A stretch of DNA of 11,016 nt from an uncultured Clostridia bacterium (GTDB lineage Bacteria; Bacillota; Clostridia; Oscillospirales; Ruminococcaceae). The notes beneath the pieces were generated by a model, which made no database searches, was not told the origin of the DNA, and was given only the letters and a program-made list of their open reading frames with translations. Location: NCBI GenBank assembly GCA_946183095.1, contig CAMHBE010000032.1:1-11016 (forward strand), in the 5' to 3' direction. Shown here piece by piece: positions 1-7,100 of the stretch. The position numbers and the translations under genes were made by a program. Position 1 is the first letter of the stretch. The number at the start of each line of letters is the position of its first letter.

Positions 1-695
<695 letters not shown>

Positions 696-707
696 ATAAG
701 ATGTTGT

Positions 708-714
708 CCTTTCA
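708..714 (-). promoter_or_regulatory. Ribosome binding site of gyrA
   Basis: The minus strand reads GAAAGGA here, complementary to the 16S rRNA 3' end, with 12 bases before the ATG. The same GAAAGGAC string precedes the glucan synthase start at the other end of the window with a shorter gap. The long spacing leaves the site adjacent to two small inverted repeats (713-731), so initiation could be sensitive to structure or a bound factor; that last point is inference. Confidence 0.6.
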
Positions 715-731
715 GTCACTGTGTCTGACAC
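713..731. repeat. Two abutting short inverted repeats just upstream of the gyrA ribosome binding site
   Basis: On the plus strand CAGT-c-ACTG (713-721) runs directly into GTGTC-t-GACAC (721-731), sharing one base. A one-base centre is too tight for a full RNA hairpin, so if they matter they are more likely DNA operator half-sites than RNA structures. No convincing -35/-10 pair is visible in the 100 bases between the YcxB-like gene and gyrA. Both palindromes are short enough to arise by chance. Confidence 0.3.
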
Positions 732-776
732 CGCGCATCCGCACGGTCTGCCGCTTCATTCGCGGAGAGAAGATGC

Positions 777-798
777 AAAAAAATGAGATGTTCCCTCA
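777..798 (-). terminator. Weak hairpin plus T7 after the YcxB-like gene
   Basis: On the minus strand the TGA stop of the YcxB-like gene forms the 5' arm of TGAG/CTCA (798-784, extendable by one G-T wobble, loop about 5). It is followed directly by seven T residues (783-777). The T-tract is good but the stem has only 4-5 base pairs, so this would be at most a leaky terminator or pause site between the membrane genes and gyrA. Confidence 0.3.
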
Positions 799-1434
799 GA
801 CCAGCGCTTTTTCTTCAAAGTATGCTTTGAACGCGAGTGTTTCCTCGGCGGTAAGGCACCGCTCCGGTATGCAGTGGATGAATGAGCGGTTGACAAAGAC
901 CAGCAGCAGGTCACGCTGCTCCGACATGACGATCTCAGTTTCTTCGAGCCTGTACACAGTCTTTTCAATGTGTGTCTCGTCCTGCACCATTTCGGGATGC
1001 TCGGCGATCTCCTTCGCGGCTTCGCTGCCTTCCTCAACGGGTATCACTCCCTGCGAGGTTATGGCGACCGTCTCCGTTTCGGCATCGTCCGCCTGCGTTA
1101 TATGCGTCTCTATCTCTATCCTGTCGTCGTACAGCGTCATTGTGTATGTTTCGTCCGTCCCGAGTTCAGCCATGCTCTCCATCATCTTCTTCTCGATGAC
1201 CACCGGCTTTATCCAGTTGAAAATAAGTATGCCGAGTGCAAGTCCTCCCGCGATCCACCCCGGCGGGTTGGAGGGATATTTCACCACCAGATCCACCGCG
1301 AGCACGATCACTATGAGATACACCACCGTGTATATCAGCTTGCGCCTGAGCGTGTATTTGTTCTGAAATGCTTTGTATGCAGCCGCGATCTCCTTCGGGG
1401 AGTTATCGAAGCTGACCGACAATGTTTCGTTCAT
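796..1434 (-). CDS. YcxB-like membrane protein, 212 aa
   Basis: The protein has an N-terminal cytosolic stretch of about 32 residues, then two hydrophobic helices at roughly 33-51 and 57-77 separated by a short Pro/Gly turn (YPSNPPGW). A soluble acidic domain fills the remainder. The tail, with RDLLLVFVNRSFIHCIPER followed by an acidic helix (about 174-208), matches the pattern of the YcxB-like family: a strand, an 'IPxR' turn and a closing helix. YcxB-like proteins are widespread in Bacillota and have no established biochemical role. The ATG at 1434 is supported by TAAGGA eight to nine bases upstream; that TAA is the stop codon of the preceding gene, which suggests translational coupling. 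The gene lies between the three-helix membrane gene and gyrA. Family assignment is from pattern recognition only; no enzymatic motif is visible. Confidence 0.75.
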   Translation of the reverse strand: MNETLSVSFDNSPKEIAAAYKAFQNKYTLRRKLIYTVVYLIVIVLAVDLVVKYPSNPPGWIAGGLALGILIFNWIKPVVIEKKMMESMAELGTDETYTMTLYDDRIEIETHITQADDAETETVAITSQGVIPVEEGSEAAKEIAEHPEMVQDETHIEKTVYRLEETEIVMSEQRDLLLVFVNRSFIHCIPERCLTAEETLAFKAYFEEKALV

Positions 1435-1442
1435 ATATCAGT

Positions 1443-1448
1443 TCCTTA
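1443..1448 (-). promoter_or_regulatory. Ribosome binding site overlapping the upstream stop codon (translational coupling)
   Basis: The minus strand reads TAAGGA: TAA (1448-1446) is the stop of the 125-residue membrane gene, and AAGGA is the ribosome binding site for the ATG at 1434. Ribosomes terminating on the first gene would be positioned to restart on the second, so the two proteins are likely made together. The flanking sequence AAGGAACTG is also found at the ribosome binding site of the first gene. Confidence 0.65.
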
Positions 1449-1823
1449 ATATGCTTTGTTGCTGACAAGAAGCAGTATCCCGAGCGCTATAGTCGCAACG
1501 GCGACTATCACCGCAATAACAGCGTCAGCCTTCTTCTTTTCCTGCAAAAACTTCGTGATGCAAAGAGCCGAGTATATCCCCGCCGTAATGAGTATCGCCG
1601 CAGCCGGGATCGAGAAATCCCCGCCGCCGACGAGCACAAACAAGCACGCCGCCCATGTTATGAGCAGCGCCCACCTGAAGAACTTCCGCGCTATGGCGCA
1701 GACATCTTCCTCTTCATCCGCGGCTTTGTCTATCACCGACTCATGCTTTTTCTCGTCCGCGTAGATGCGCTCCATGCGTTCGAGCTTCTTTATCTGTTTT
1801 TCGTTGTTTTCTTCGGAGTTCAT
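1446..1823 (-). CDS. Small three-helix membrane protein of unknown function, 125 aa
   Basis: I do not recognise a family. The first 48 residues are highly charged (MNSEENNEKQIKKLERMERI at the start, then an EEED cluster at 37-40) and look helical and cytosolic. Three hydrophobic segments follow at about 51-67, 71-90 and 99-121, with a Lys-rich loop (EKKKAD, 95-100) between the second and third. There is no signal peptide. An in-frame GTG at 1874 would add 17 residues but has no ribosome binding site and would run through the terminator hairpin behind gyrB. The ATG at 1823 has AAAAGGA five bases upstream and is preferred. The next gene starts only 11 bases after its end. A partner or regulatory role with the YcxB-like protein is conceivable but purely inferred from the coupling. 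Confidence 0.72.
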   Translation of the reverse strand: MNSEENNEKQIKKLERMERIYADEKKHESVIDKAADEEEDVCAIARKFFRWALLITWAACLFVLVGGGDFSIPAAAILITAGIYSALCITKFLQEKKKADAVIAVIVAVATIALGILLLVSNKAY

Positions 1824-1831
1824 ACAGTTCC

Positions 1832-1843
1832 TTTTCCGGAAAA
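1832..1843. repeat. 12-bp perfect palindrome TTTTCCGGAAAA between gyrB terminator and next gene
   Basis: The sequence reads identically on both strands. It overlaps the T-tract of the gyrB terminator on one side and the AAAAGGA ribosome binding site of the 125-residue membrane gene on the other. A transcript that reads through could pair the U-run with the A-run, partly hiding the ribosome binding site, although the four-base loop and A-U stem make this weak. It may simply be the by-product of a T-tract next to an A-rich ribosome binding site. Confidence 0.35.
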
Positions 1844-1871
1844 ACCGGTGCAGCAGCGCACTGCCGCACCG
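1840..1871 (-). terminator. Intrinsic terminator (or attenuator) directly after gyrB
   Basis: On the minus strand an 11-bp stem (CGGTGCGGCAG pairing with CTGCTGCACCG, one G-T wobble) closes a TGCG tetraloop (1871-1846). One G and five T residues follow (1844-1840). It begins about 15 bases after the gyrB stop and ends within 20 bases of the next start codon. The stem is G+C-rich and nearly perfect, making this the best terminator in the window. As no promoter is evident between it and the next genes, it may be a partial terminator that lowers expression of the membrane genes and gyrA relative to gyrB. Confidence 0.75.
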
Positions 1872-1886
1872 CACCTGAATATTCTG

Positions 1887-3878
1887 TCATATATCGAGAT
1901 TCTGCACAAATCTCGCGTTCGTCTCGATGAATTCACGGCGTGGTTCCACCTTGTCGCCCATAAGTATCGAGAATATCATATCGGCTTTAGCCGCGTCCGC
2001 CATGCTCACGCGCAGCATCGTGCGCCTTTCGGGATCCATGGTAGTCTCCCATAACTGTTCGGGATCCATCTCACCAAGACCTTTGTAGCGCTGCACATCG
2101 ACCTTTGCGTTATTATCCCCGCTCAGTTCGCTGATGTACGCGTCGCGCTCGTCGTCCGAAAACGCGTACCGCACCTGCTTGCCCTTTGACACCTTAAAAA
2201 GCGGCGGCTGTGCGAGATAAACGTGACCGTCCTCGATAAGCGGGCGCATGAAGCGGAAGAAGAACGTCAGCAGCAGTGTGCGGATATGCGCGCCGTCAAC
2301 ATCGGCATCCGCCATTATCACGACTCTGCCGTAGCGCAGCTTCGTTATGTCGAAATCCTCGCCGATACCGGTGCCGAGAGCCTTCACCACCGGCAGCAGC
2401 TTATCGTTGTTATACACCTTGTCCGCACGGGCTTTCTCGACGTTGAGCATCTTTCCCCAAAGAGGCAGTATCGCCTGGAACGCGCTGTTGCGCCCCTGCT
2501 TTGCGGAACCGCCCGCCGAGTCACCCTCGACGATGTATATTTCCGTCTTTGTCGTATCTTTCTCGTAGCAGTCGGAGAGCTTTCCGGGCAGTCCCGCGCC
2601 GTCAGCGGCAGTCTTGCGCTTTGCTTCCATCGCCTTTTTCGCCGCGTCTCTTGCCGCCTGCGAATTTATCGCCTTGGTGACGATTATGTTCGTAGTCTCG
2701 GGGTGTTCCTCGAAATAATATGTGAGCTGTTCGGTAACTATCTTATATACGACCGGCGCCACTTCGGGGTTGCCGAGCTTGCCCTTCGTCTGCCCCTCAA
2801 ATTCGCACTCCGGCAGCTTTACGGATATCACCGCGTTTATAGCCTCTCTTATCGCTTCGCCGGATATCGCAAACTCTTTCTTGTCGTCGTCATCTTTCTT
2901 CTTCGTCGTCTTTTTCGGCTTTTTCTGTGCAGCCTGCTGTTCCTGATACTGCTTCACAAAATCGTTCACGACTTTGTTCAGTGCCTTTTTGAACGCAGTC
3001 TCATGCGTACCGCCGTCTATGGTGTGTATGTTGTTCGCGAATGAGCGGAAAGCCTCGCTGTTGAAATCCGTGTTGTACTGGAACGCGGCTTCAACGGTGA
3101 TATCATCCATTGCTCCGTTCACATACACGACATCCGGGTGCAGTTTTTCCGCGCCGCGCATATTCTGGAGCCACTCGACGTAGCTGACGATACCGCCCTC
3201 ATAGCGCAGCGTCTCGCCCTTAACGTTGTTCTCGTCACGCATATCGGTAAGGTCTATCAGCAGACCGCCGTTGAGGAACGCCTGTTCTCTCATGCGGTCG
3301 AGCAGCGTTTCATAATCGAACACAGTCTCGTGAAAAATAGTCCCGTCGGGCTTGAAGCGCACCTTAGTTCCCGTCTTATCGGTCTTGCCGATAACTTTCA
3401 TCTCTTCGCTGTACTTGCCGCGCTCAAAACGCTGGTAATGCACTTCCTTGCCGTCATAGACTTCGAGTTCGAGCCATTCCGACAGGGCGTTCACGACGGA
3501 CGCGCCGACACCGTGCAGACCTCCGGACACCTTATAACCGCCGCCGCCGAACTTACCGCCCGCGTGGAGTATCGTGTACACGACAGTCGCGGCGGAGATA
3601 CCCTCTTTCGGGTGGATACCCGTGGGGATACCGCGCCCGTTATCGGTGACTTCGATAACGTCGCCGGGGAGTATCTTCACGTCGATCTTCGTGCAATAGC
3701 CTGCGAGAGCTTCATCTATCGCGTTATCGACTATCTCATAGACGAGGTGATGCAGTCCGCTCGGACCTGTGGAACCGATATACATACCGGGGCGTTTGCG
3801 CACGGCTTCGAGCCCTTCGAGTATCTGTATATCGTCGGCTCCGTAGTCGTGATCTGTTACTTTTGTGTTATCATCCAT
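1887..3878 (-). CDS. gyrB: DNA gyrase subunit B, 663 aa, complete
   Basis: This is the ATPase subunit of DNA gyrase, which captures a DNA segment and uses ATP to drive its passage through the GyrA-held break. The GHKL ATPase domain comes first: YEIVDNAIDEALAG (47-60, Glu48 as catalytic base, Asn52 for Mg), TDNGRGIP (78-85, Asp79 contacting adenine) and GGLHGVGASVVNALS (119-133). The transducer carries the QTK loop (363-365). The TOPRIM metal site follows with EGDSAGG (451-457, Glu451) and DADVD (524-528). The C-terminal signature RREFIETNARFVQNLDI (647-663) is intact. Length fits the ~640-residue Gram-positive type without the large TOPRIM insertion of proteobacteria. An unusual Lys/Asp-rich linker occupies residues about 319-336. 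The ATG at 3878 has AAGG seven bases upstream and a strong promoter about 80 bases away. ParE is less likely given the linked gyrA. Confidence 0.98.
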   Translation of the reverse strand: MDDNTKVTDHDYGADDIQILEGLEAVRKRPGMYIGSTGPSGLHHLVYEIVDNAIDEALAGYCTKIDVKILPGDVIEVTDNGRGIPTGIHPKEGISAATVVYTILHAGGKFGGGGYKVSGGLHGVGASVVNALSEWLELEVYDGKEVHYQRFERGKYSEEMKVIGKTDKTGTKVRFKPDGTIFHETVFDYETLLDRMREQAFLNGGLLIDLTDMRDENNVKGETLRYEGGIVSYVEWLQNMRGAEKLHPDVVYVNGAMDDITVEAAFQYNTDFNSEAFRSFANNIHTIDGGTHETAFKKALNKVVNDFVKQYQEQQAAQKKPKKTTKKKDDDDKKEFAISGEAIREAINAVISVKLPECEFEGQTKGKLGNPEVAPVVYKIVTEQLTYYFEEHPETTNIIVTKAINSQAARDAAKKAMEAKRKTAADGAGLPGKLSDCYEKDTTKTEIYIVEGDSAGGSAKQGRNSAFQAILPLWGKMLNVEKARADKVYNNDKLLPVVKALGTGIGEDFDITKLRYGRVVIMADADVDGAHIRTLLLTFFFRFMRPLIEDGHVYLAQPPLFKVSKGKQVRYAFSDDERDAYISELSGDNNAKVDVQRYKGLGEMDPEQLWETTMDPERRTMLRVSMADAAKADMIFSILMGDKVEPRREFIETNARFVQNLDI

Positions 3879-3884
3879 TTCTCT

Positions 3885-3900
3885 ACCTTTTTACCTTTTT
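3885..3900 (-). repeat. Tandem AAAAAGGT repeat forming duplicated ribosome binding sites for gyrB
   Basis: The minus strand carries two perfect copies of AAAAAGGT back to back, and a third AAGG (3904-3901) lies just upstream. The copy nearest the start has AAGG seven bases before the ATG and is the functional site; the outer copies could act as standby sites for 30S binding in the A-rich leader. That role is inferred. Confidence 0.5.
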
Positions 3901-3904
3901 CCTT

Positions 3905-3925
3905 GCGGAGAGGACAGCTCCCCAC
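3905..3925 (-). promoter_or_regulatory. Hairpin in the gyrB 5' leader
   Basis: Within the predicted 72-base leader the minus strand folds as GTGGGGAG / CTCTCCGC with a CTGTC loop: eight pairs, two of them G-T wobbles. It lies between the probable transcription start (about 3950) and the tandem ribosome binding sites. It is not followed by a T-tract, so it is not a terminator. It could stabilise the 5' end of the mRNA or be incidental. Confidence 0.35.
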
Positions 3926-3956
3926 AAAAATCCCTTATATTATAAATAGTATATCC

Positions 3957-3985
3957 ATTATAACACATTTCCAAAAAAATTGCAA
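3957..3985 (-). promoter_or_regulatory. Sigma-A-type extended -10 promoter of gyrB
   Basis: The minus strand has TTGCAA (3985-3980, four of six matches to the -35 consensus), a 17-base spacer and a perfect TATAAT (3962-3957). TG one base upstream of the -10 gives an extended -10 (TGTTATAAT). Transcription would start near the A at 3950, leaving a 72-base leader before gyrB. A further TATAAT (3944-3939) lies downstream but lacks a good -35. The spacer contains seven T residues, and the -35 sits inside one arm of an 8-bp inverted repeat (3977-3984 with 4006-4013). Such a strong core promoter suits a highly expressed essential gene. Confidence 0.82.
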
Positions 3986-4013
3986 GCATTTTATACAAAT
4001 AATTGTGCAATTT
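3973..4013 (-). repeat. 8-bp inverted repeat spanning the gyrB -35 region, possible operator or second terminator
   Basis: AAATTGCA (3977-3984) and TGCAATTT (4006-4013) form an inverted repeat with a 21-base gap. The inner -35 arm overlaps the -35 box, and the outer copy lies 29 bases upstream. Nested between them is a smaller pair, ATTT/AAAT. Read as RNA continuing from the glucan synthase gene, the arms pair and are followed by further U residues (to 3973), so the element could act as a second, A+T-rich terminator. As DNA it could be a regulator site. Either role is inferred; A+T-rich DNA produces such repeats by chance fairly easily. Confidence 0.4.
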
Positions 4014-4020
4014 CTTACAA

Positions 4021-4057
4021 AAGGCGGGCACCGGCACAGGTCGTGCCGGTTTCGCCC
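4021..4057 (-). terminator. Intrinsic terminator downstream of the glucan synthase gene
   Basis: On the minus strand ACCGGCAC pairs with GTGCCGGT around a GACCT loop. The stem is extended below by GGGC/GCCC across a three-base GAA bulge (4057-4026). GCC and a short T4 run (4022-4019) follow. The 12-bp G+C-rich stem is strong; the T-tract is short, which lowers the score. It lies about 100 bases after the synthase stop codon and just before the gyrB promoter, so it would separate the two transcription units. Confidence 0.65.
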
Positions 4058-4154
4058 GTGGTAAGGAGGTGCGCCGGCGGCGAGCGCCACTCGCTTACGC
4101 GCGTCAGACGTTTCCGCAAACCGAAACTTGTGCCCGCGCCTGCGCGCCCATTCG
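4058..4154 (-). other. 3' untranslated stretch after the glucan synthase gene
   Basis: These G+C-rich bases hold no gene that I can support. The minus strand contains a small perfect hairpin, GCGAG-TGGCG-CTCGC (about 4093-4079), without a T-tract. On the plus strand there is an isolated AAGGAGGT (4063-4070) with no start codon at a useful distance, so it is taken as chance. Confidence 0.5.
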
Positions 4155-7100
4155 TCAAAACGCCCCGTACATTTCCCCGAGCAGCCTGTAATACCATGCA
4201 GCCGAACCGGTGTACATTGACCAGCCGCCGCGCCCTACGCACTCCGGGTTTGTATAAACATCAGCAGACATGAAGTACGGCTCATTCTTATATTTCCCTC
4301 CTTTTTCCGCCGGGTCGAGCGCATTTATCAGCTTTTGCGCAGTCACCTTGTCTCCGCTGTGCAGGAAAGCCATTGCAAGCCATACCGCCGCGTGAGTATA
4401 TTGCCCGCCGTTCTCCCGTATTCCCTCGGGATATCCGCGCACATAGCCGGGGTCTTCTTCGGAATACGACGAGAAAGGCGGGTCGAACAGCTTCACTATC
4501 CCGTTCTTTTCATCGTACAGCGCATCCAGCGCCGCTTTAAGCGCACTCTCCCGCCTCTCCTTGTCCGGCAGCCCCGCAAGCTCGGCGAACGCCTGCGGCA
4601 GCAGATCTATCCTGCAGCATTCATTCTCCGCCGCGCCCATTTTTCTGCCGTCATCGTAAAACGCTCTGAGGTAGTATCCGTTCTCATACGCTTCATCGTC
4701 TATCGCTGCCGTGAGCTGTGAAGCACGCTTTTCGAGTTCACCGGCGTAAGCATCATCGCCCGATCTGCGGGCAAGCGGCGCAAACATCTTCACGACCATG
4801 ACATAGAACATCGACAGCCAGACGCTCTCACCCATTCCGTCCTCCCCGACACGGTTATATCCGTCGTTCCAGTCGCCGGAGCCTATCTTTATCAAGGAGT
4901 GCGGTCCCGTTCTGTAGCATCGGTCGAGCGCCTTTCTGCAATGCTCGAAAACGCTTGCTGAAGCACCGCTCTGCTGCACTTTCATATATTTCTCATTCGC
5001 ATTTCCGAGTTCCTCTCCGCTCACAAAATACACATCCTCCGCCAGCAGCGACTCGTCCCCCGTTACACGGCAATACTCCGCCGCCGCATACGGCAGCCAC
5101 AGCATATCATCCGAACATTTCGTGCGGATCCCCCTCACACCGTCACCCGTTTCATGCCACCAATGCAGCACATCACCGGCAGGGAACTGCACTCCGCAGC
5201 AGCGTAAGATCTGCCGCTTCGTTTCCGACGGCATGAAGTACACCGCCGCAGTGCTGTCCTGGAGCTGGTCGCGGAACCCATACGCACCGCCGTTCTGATA
5301 AAATCCGCTTCTTGCGTACATCCGACAGCCGAGTATCTGCCACGGCAGCCACACGTTGAACAGCCTGTCAAGCGCATCGTTGCCGCTCTTTATGGTGGGG
5401 TGCAGCTCATATTTCACGCGGTACGCCGCTTCTTCCGTTTTTTCCGCCGTTTTCAGCATTTCCTCCGCGTCCGCCGCACTGTAACACATAACAAACACCG
5501 CCTTCCCGACCGAATGTGCAGGAATGTGCAGCTTTGTCGTTACCGCCGAGCAGGCATTTGCAAAAGAGCGCACTTCACCGTTCACTTCACCCGCGAGGAA
5601 CTGCTCACGGTTCGTGGTCAGCGCGCAGCCGCTGTCCGGTGAAACGCACGCGATACAGCCCTCCCCGTCAAATTCGGGGTTTGCGGGAGCACGGAAGAAT
5701 ACCGCGGTGCTGCCGCGCCGGAACGTCAGCACCGCCCCGTCGTTCGTAACGCTCCTGTCCCACGCAAGCAGCGGCTCGGCATAATACGAGATCGTGCAGT
5801 GCCTGTCTATATCGCTCATATTCTCCACGTTCACGGTGATGCGCTTGAACAGTCCTTTCTCCGGCACCTGCACTTCCGTGCGGAACACAAGGTTACCCAC
5901 CCGGGAGAGATACTCCGCTTTTTCCGGAGAGAACACCGCAGTGCTGCCCGAAACGATATCGAAGTATCTCCCCATGCCTTTCACCAGCAGCATCTCCCCG
6001 CTGTTGTCACGCATTATGTCGTTGTACCACGGTGTCAGCTTGTTTTCACGGCTGTTGAGCGCGTAGGTGAAGCCAAGAGAGTTCTGCGAAACGATACAGC
6101 CGAACTCGCGGTTTGCAAGCACGCTGCAGAGCGGGTGCCCGTGCTTCCTTATCACATATCCCCCGTCGCGGAATCCCTCCGAAACGCCGATGTCGAACGG
6201 CTCCGCGGGAACGATGTCCATGAGCTTCGACGGCGGGCGGCGTTCTTCGTACCTGTCAAAGATATACACCGCCGAACGGGTGATGAACGCAAGCTCGTCG
6301 GCGTTCAGCGCAGAATACAGCAGCGGGAAAACTCCCGTATCTCCCCCGACGGCAAGGAGCTGCGCACGGGAAAGGTCGCGGGCATTCTCACACAGCACAA
6401 CAAGGTCGGCGGGCATACCGCATTCCGCAAGCCCGTGTATCATCATAGCGGCGGCTTCGGCACGCTGTTCGTCGCCGTCATACCTGTATATCGCATAGGG
6501 ACGGTCGCCGCTGATGCCGAATTTCCACAGCGTATCGCGCCCAAGCCCCGATCCCGCGTTCAGTATCTCCTCCGCGAACACATTTTTGCAGATCGCGGCA
6601 GGCAGCATTCCCCGCGCGAGCCTTCCCGCAAGCGTGGAACCCGGCAGCGGCGATACCGCCGTACCGTATGGGCTGTCGGCATCTCCGCAGGGCTGCGTAT
6701 CCCGCACTTCCAGCGCAAGCGCGGTCACTTCCTCACAGCTTTCGCCGCAGCAGATGAACAGAGCGTTGCGGTAAACGGAATTTGCGGGTATATGCACGGC
6801 AGTGCGCAGGAATATGCACGGCGACGGGATAGACGCGTTGTCGGAGCGCTTCGCGGCAAGCCCCTTCGAGAAGTCGAGCGGCGCATTATAGGTGAGAACA
6901 TTCTCACGGGAGAAGATGTGCAGCGTATCTCCGGGGTCGCGCAGTCCCGCCGCGAGCCATGTCTCCTTTCCGTCCGCGCGGTCGCGCCGCCTTGCAAGAT
7001 ACAGCTTATTCGCGCTGTCATATATCGGTTTCACGAAAAGCTCCGCAAAGGCGGGGTGCGCTATGATGTCATTTTTCGCTGCAAGCGCCGGGCGCATATA

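Noticed and set aside
1824..1874. GTG at 1874 as an upstream start of the 125-residue membrane protein
   Set aside because: It has no ribosome binding site and would translate through the terminator stem; the ATG at 1823 has AAAAGGA five bases upstream.
701..2054. Plus-strand open frames over the two small membrane genes (701-1366, 970-1449, 1422-2054)
   Set aside because: The minus-strand genes there have proper ribosome binding sites, short intergenic spacing and plausible membrane topology; the plus frames are Ser/Arg-rich shadows.
2223..3044. A 273-codon plus-strand open frame inside gyrB
   Set aside because: Antisense shadow of the transducer and TOPRIM coding sequence, with long hydrophobic/Arg runs and no motif.
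3939..3944. A second TATAAT on the minus strand inside the gyrB leader
   Set aside because: At 17-18 bases upstream the sequence is TGTGTT/ATGTGT, a poor -35, whereas the upstream promoter has a better -35 and an extended -10.
3991..4020. Another possible promoter, TTGTAA (4020-4015) with TATAAA about 19 bases downstream on the minus strand
   Set aside because: Spacing is too long and neither box is near consensus; it overlaps the inverted repeat and is probably A+T-rich background.
3138..4064. A 308-codon open frame on the plus strand over the 5' part of gyrB and its promoter
   Set aside because: Antisense to conserved GyrB ATPase motifs and crosses the gyrB promoter; its sequence resembles no protein family.
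4063..4070. Perfect AAGGAGGT on the plus strand
   Set aside because: No ATG, GTG or TTG opens a credible frame at 5-12 bases downstream; it lies in the 3' untranslated stretch of the synthase gene.
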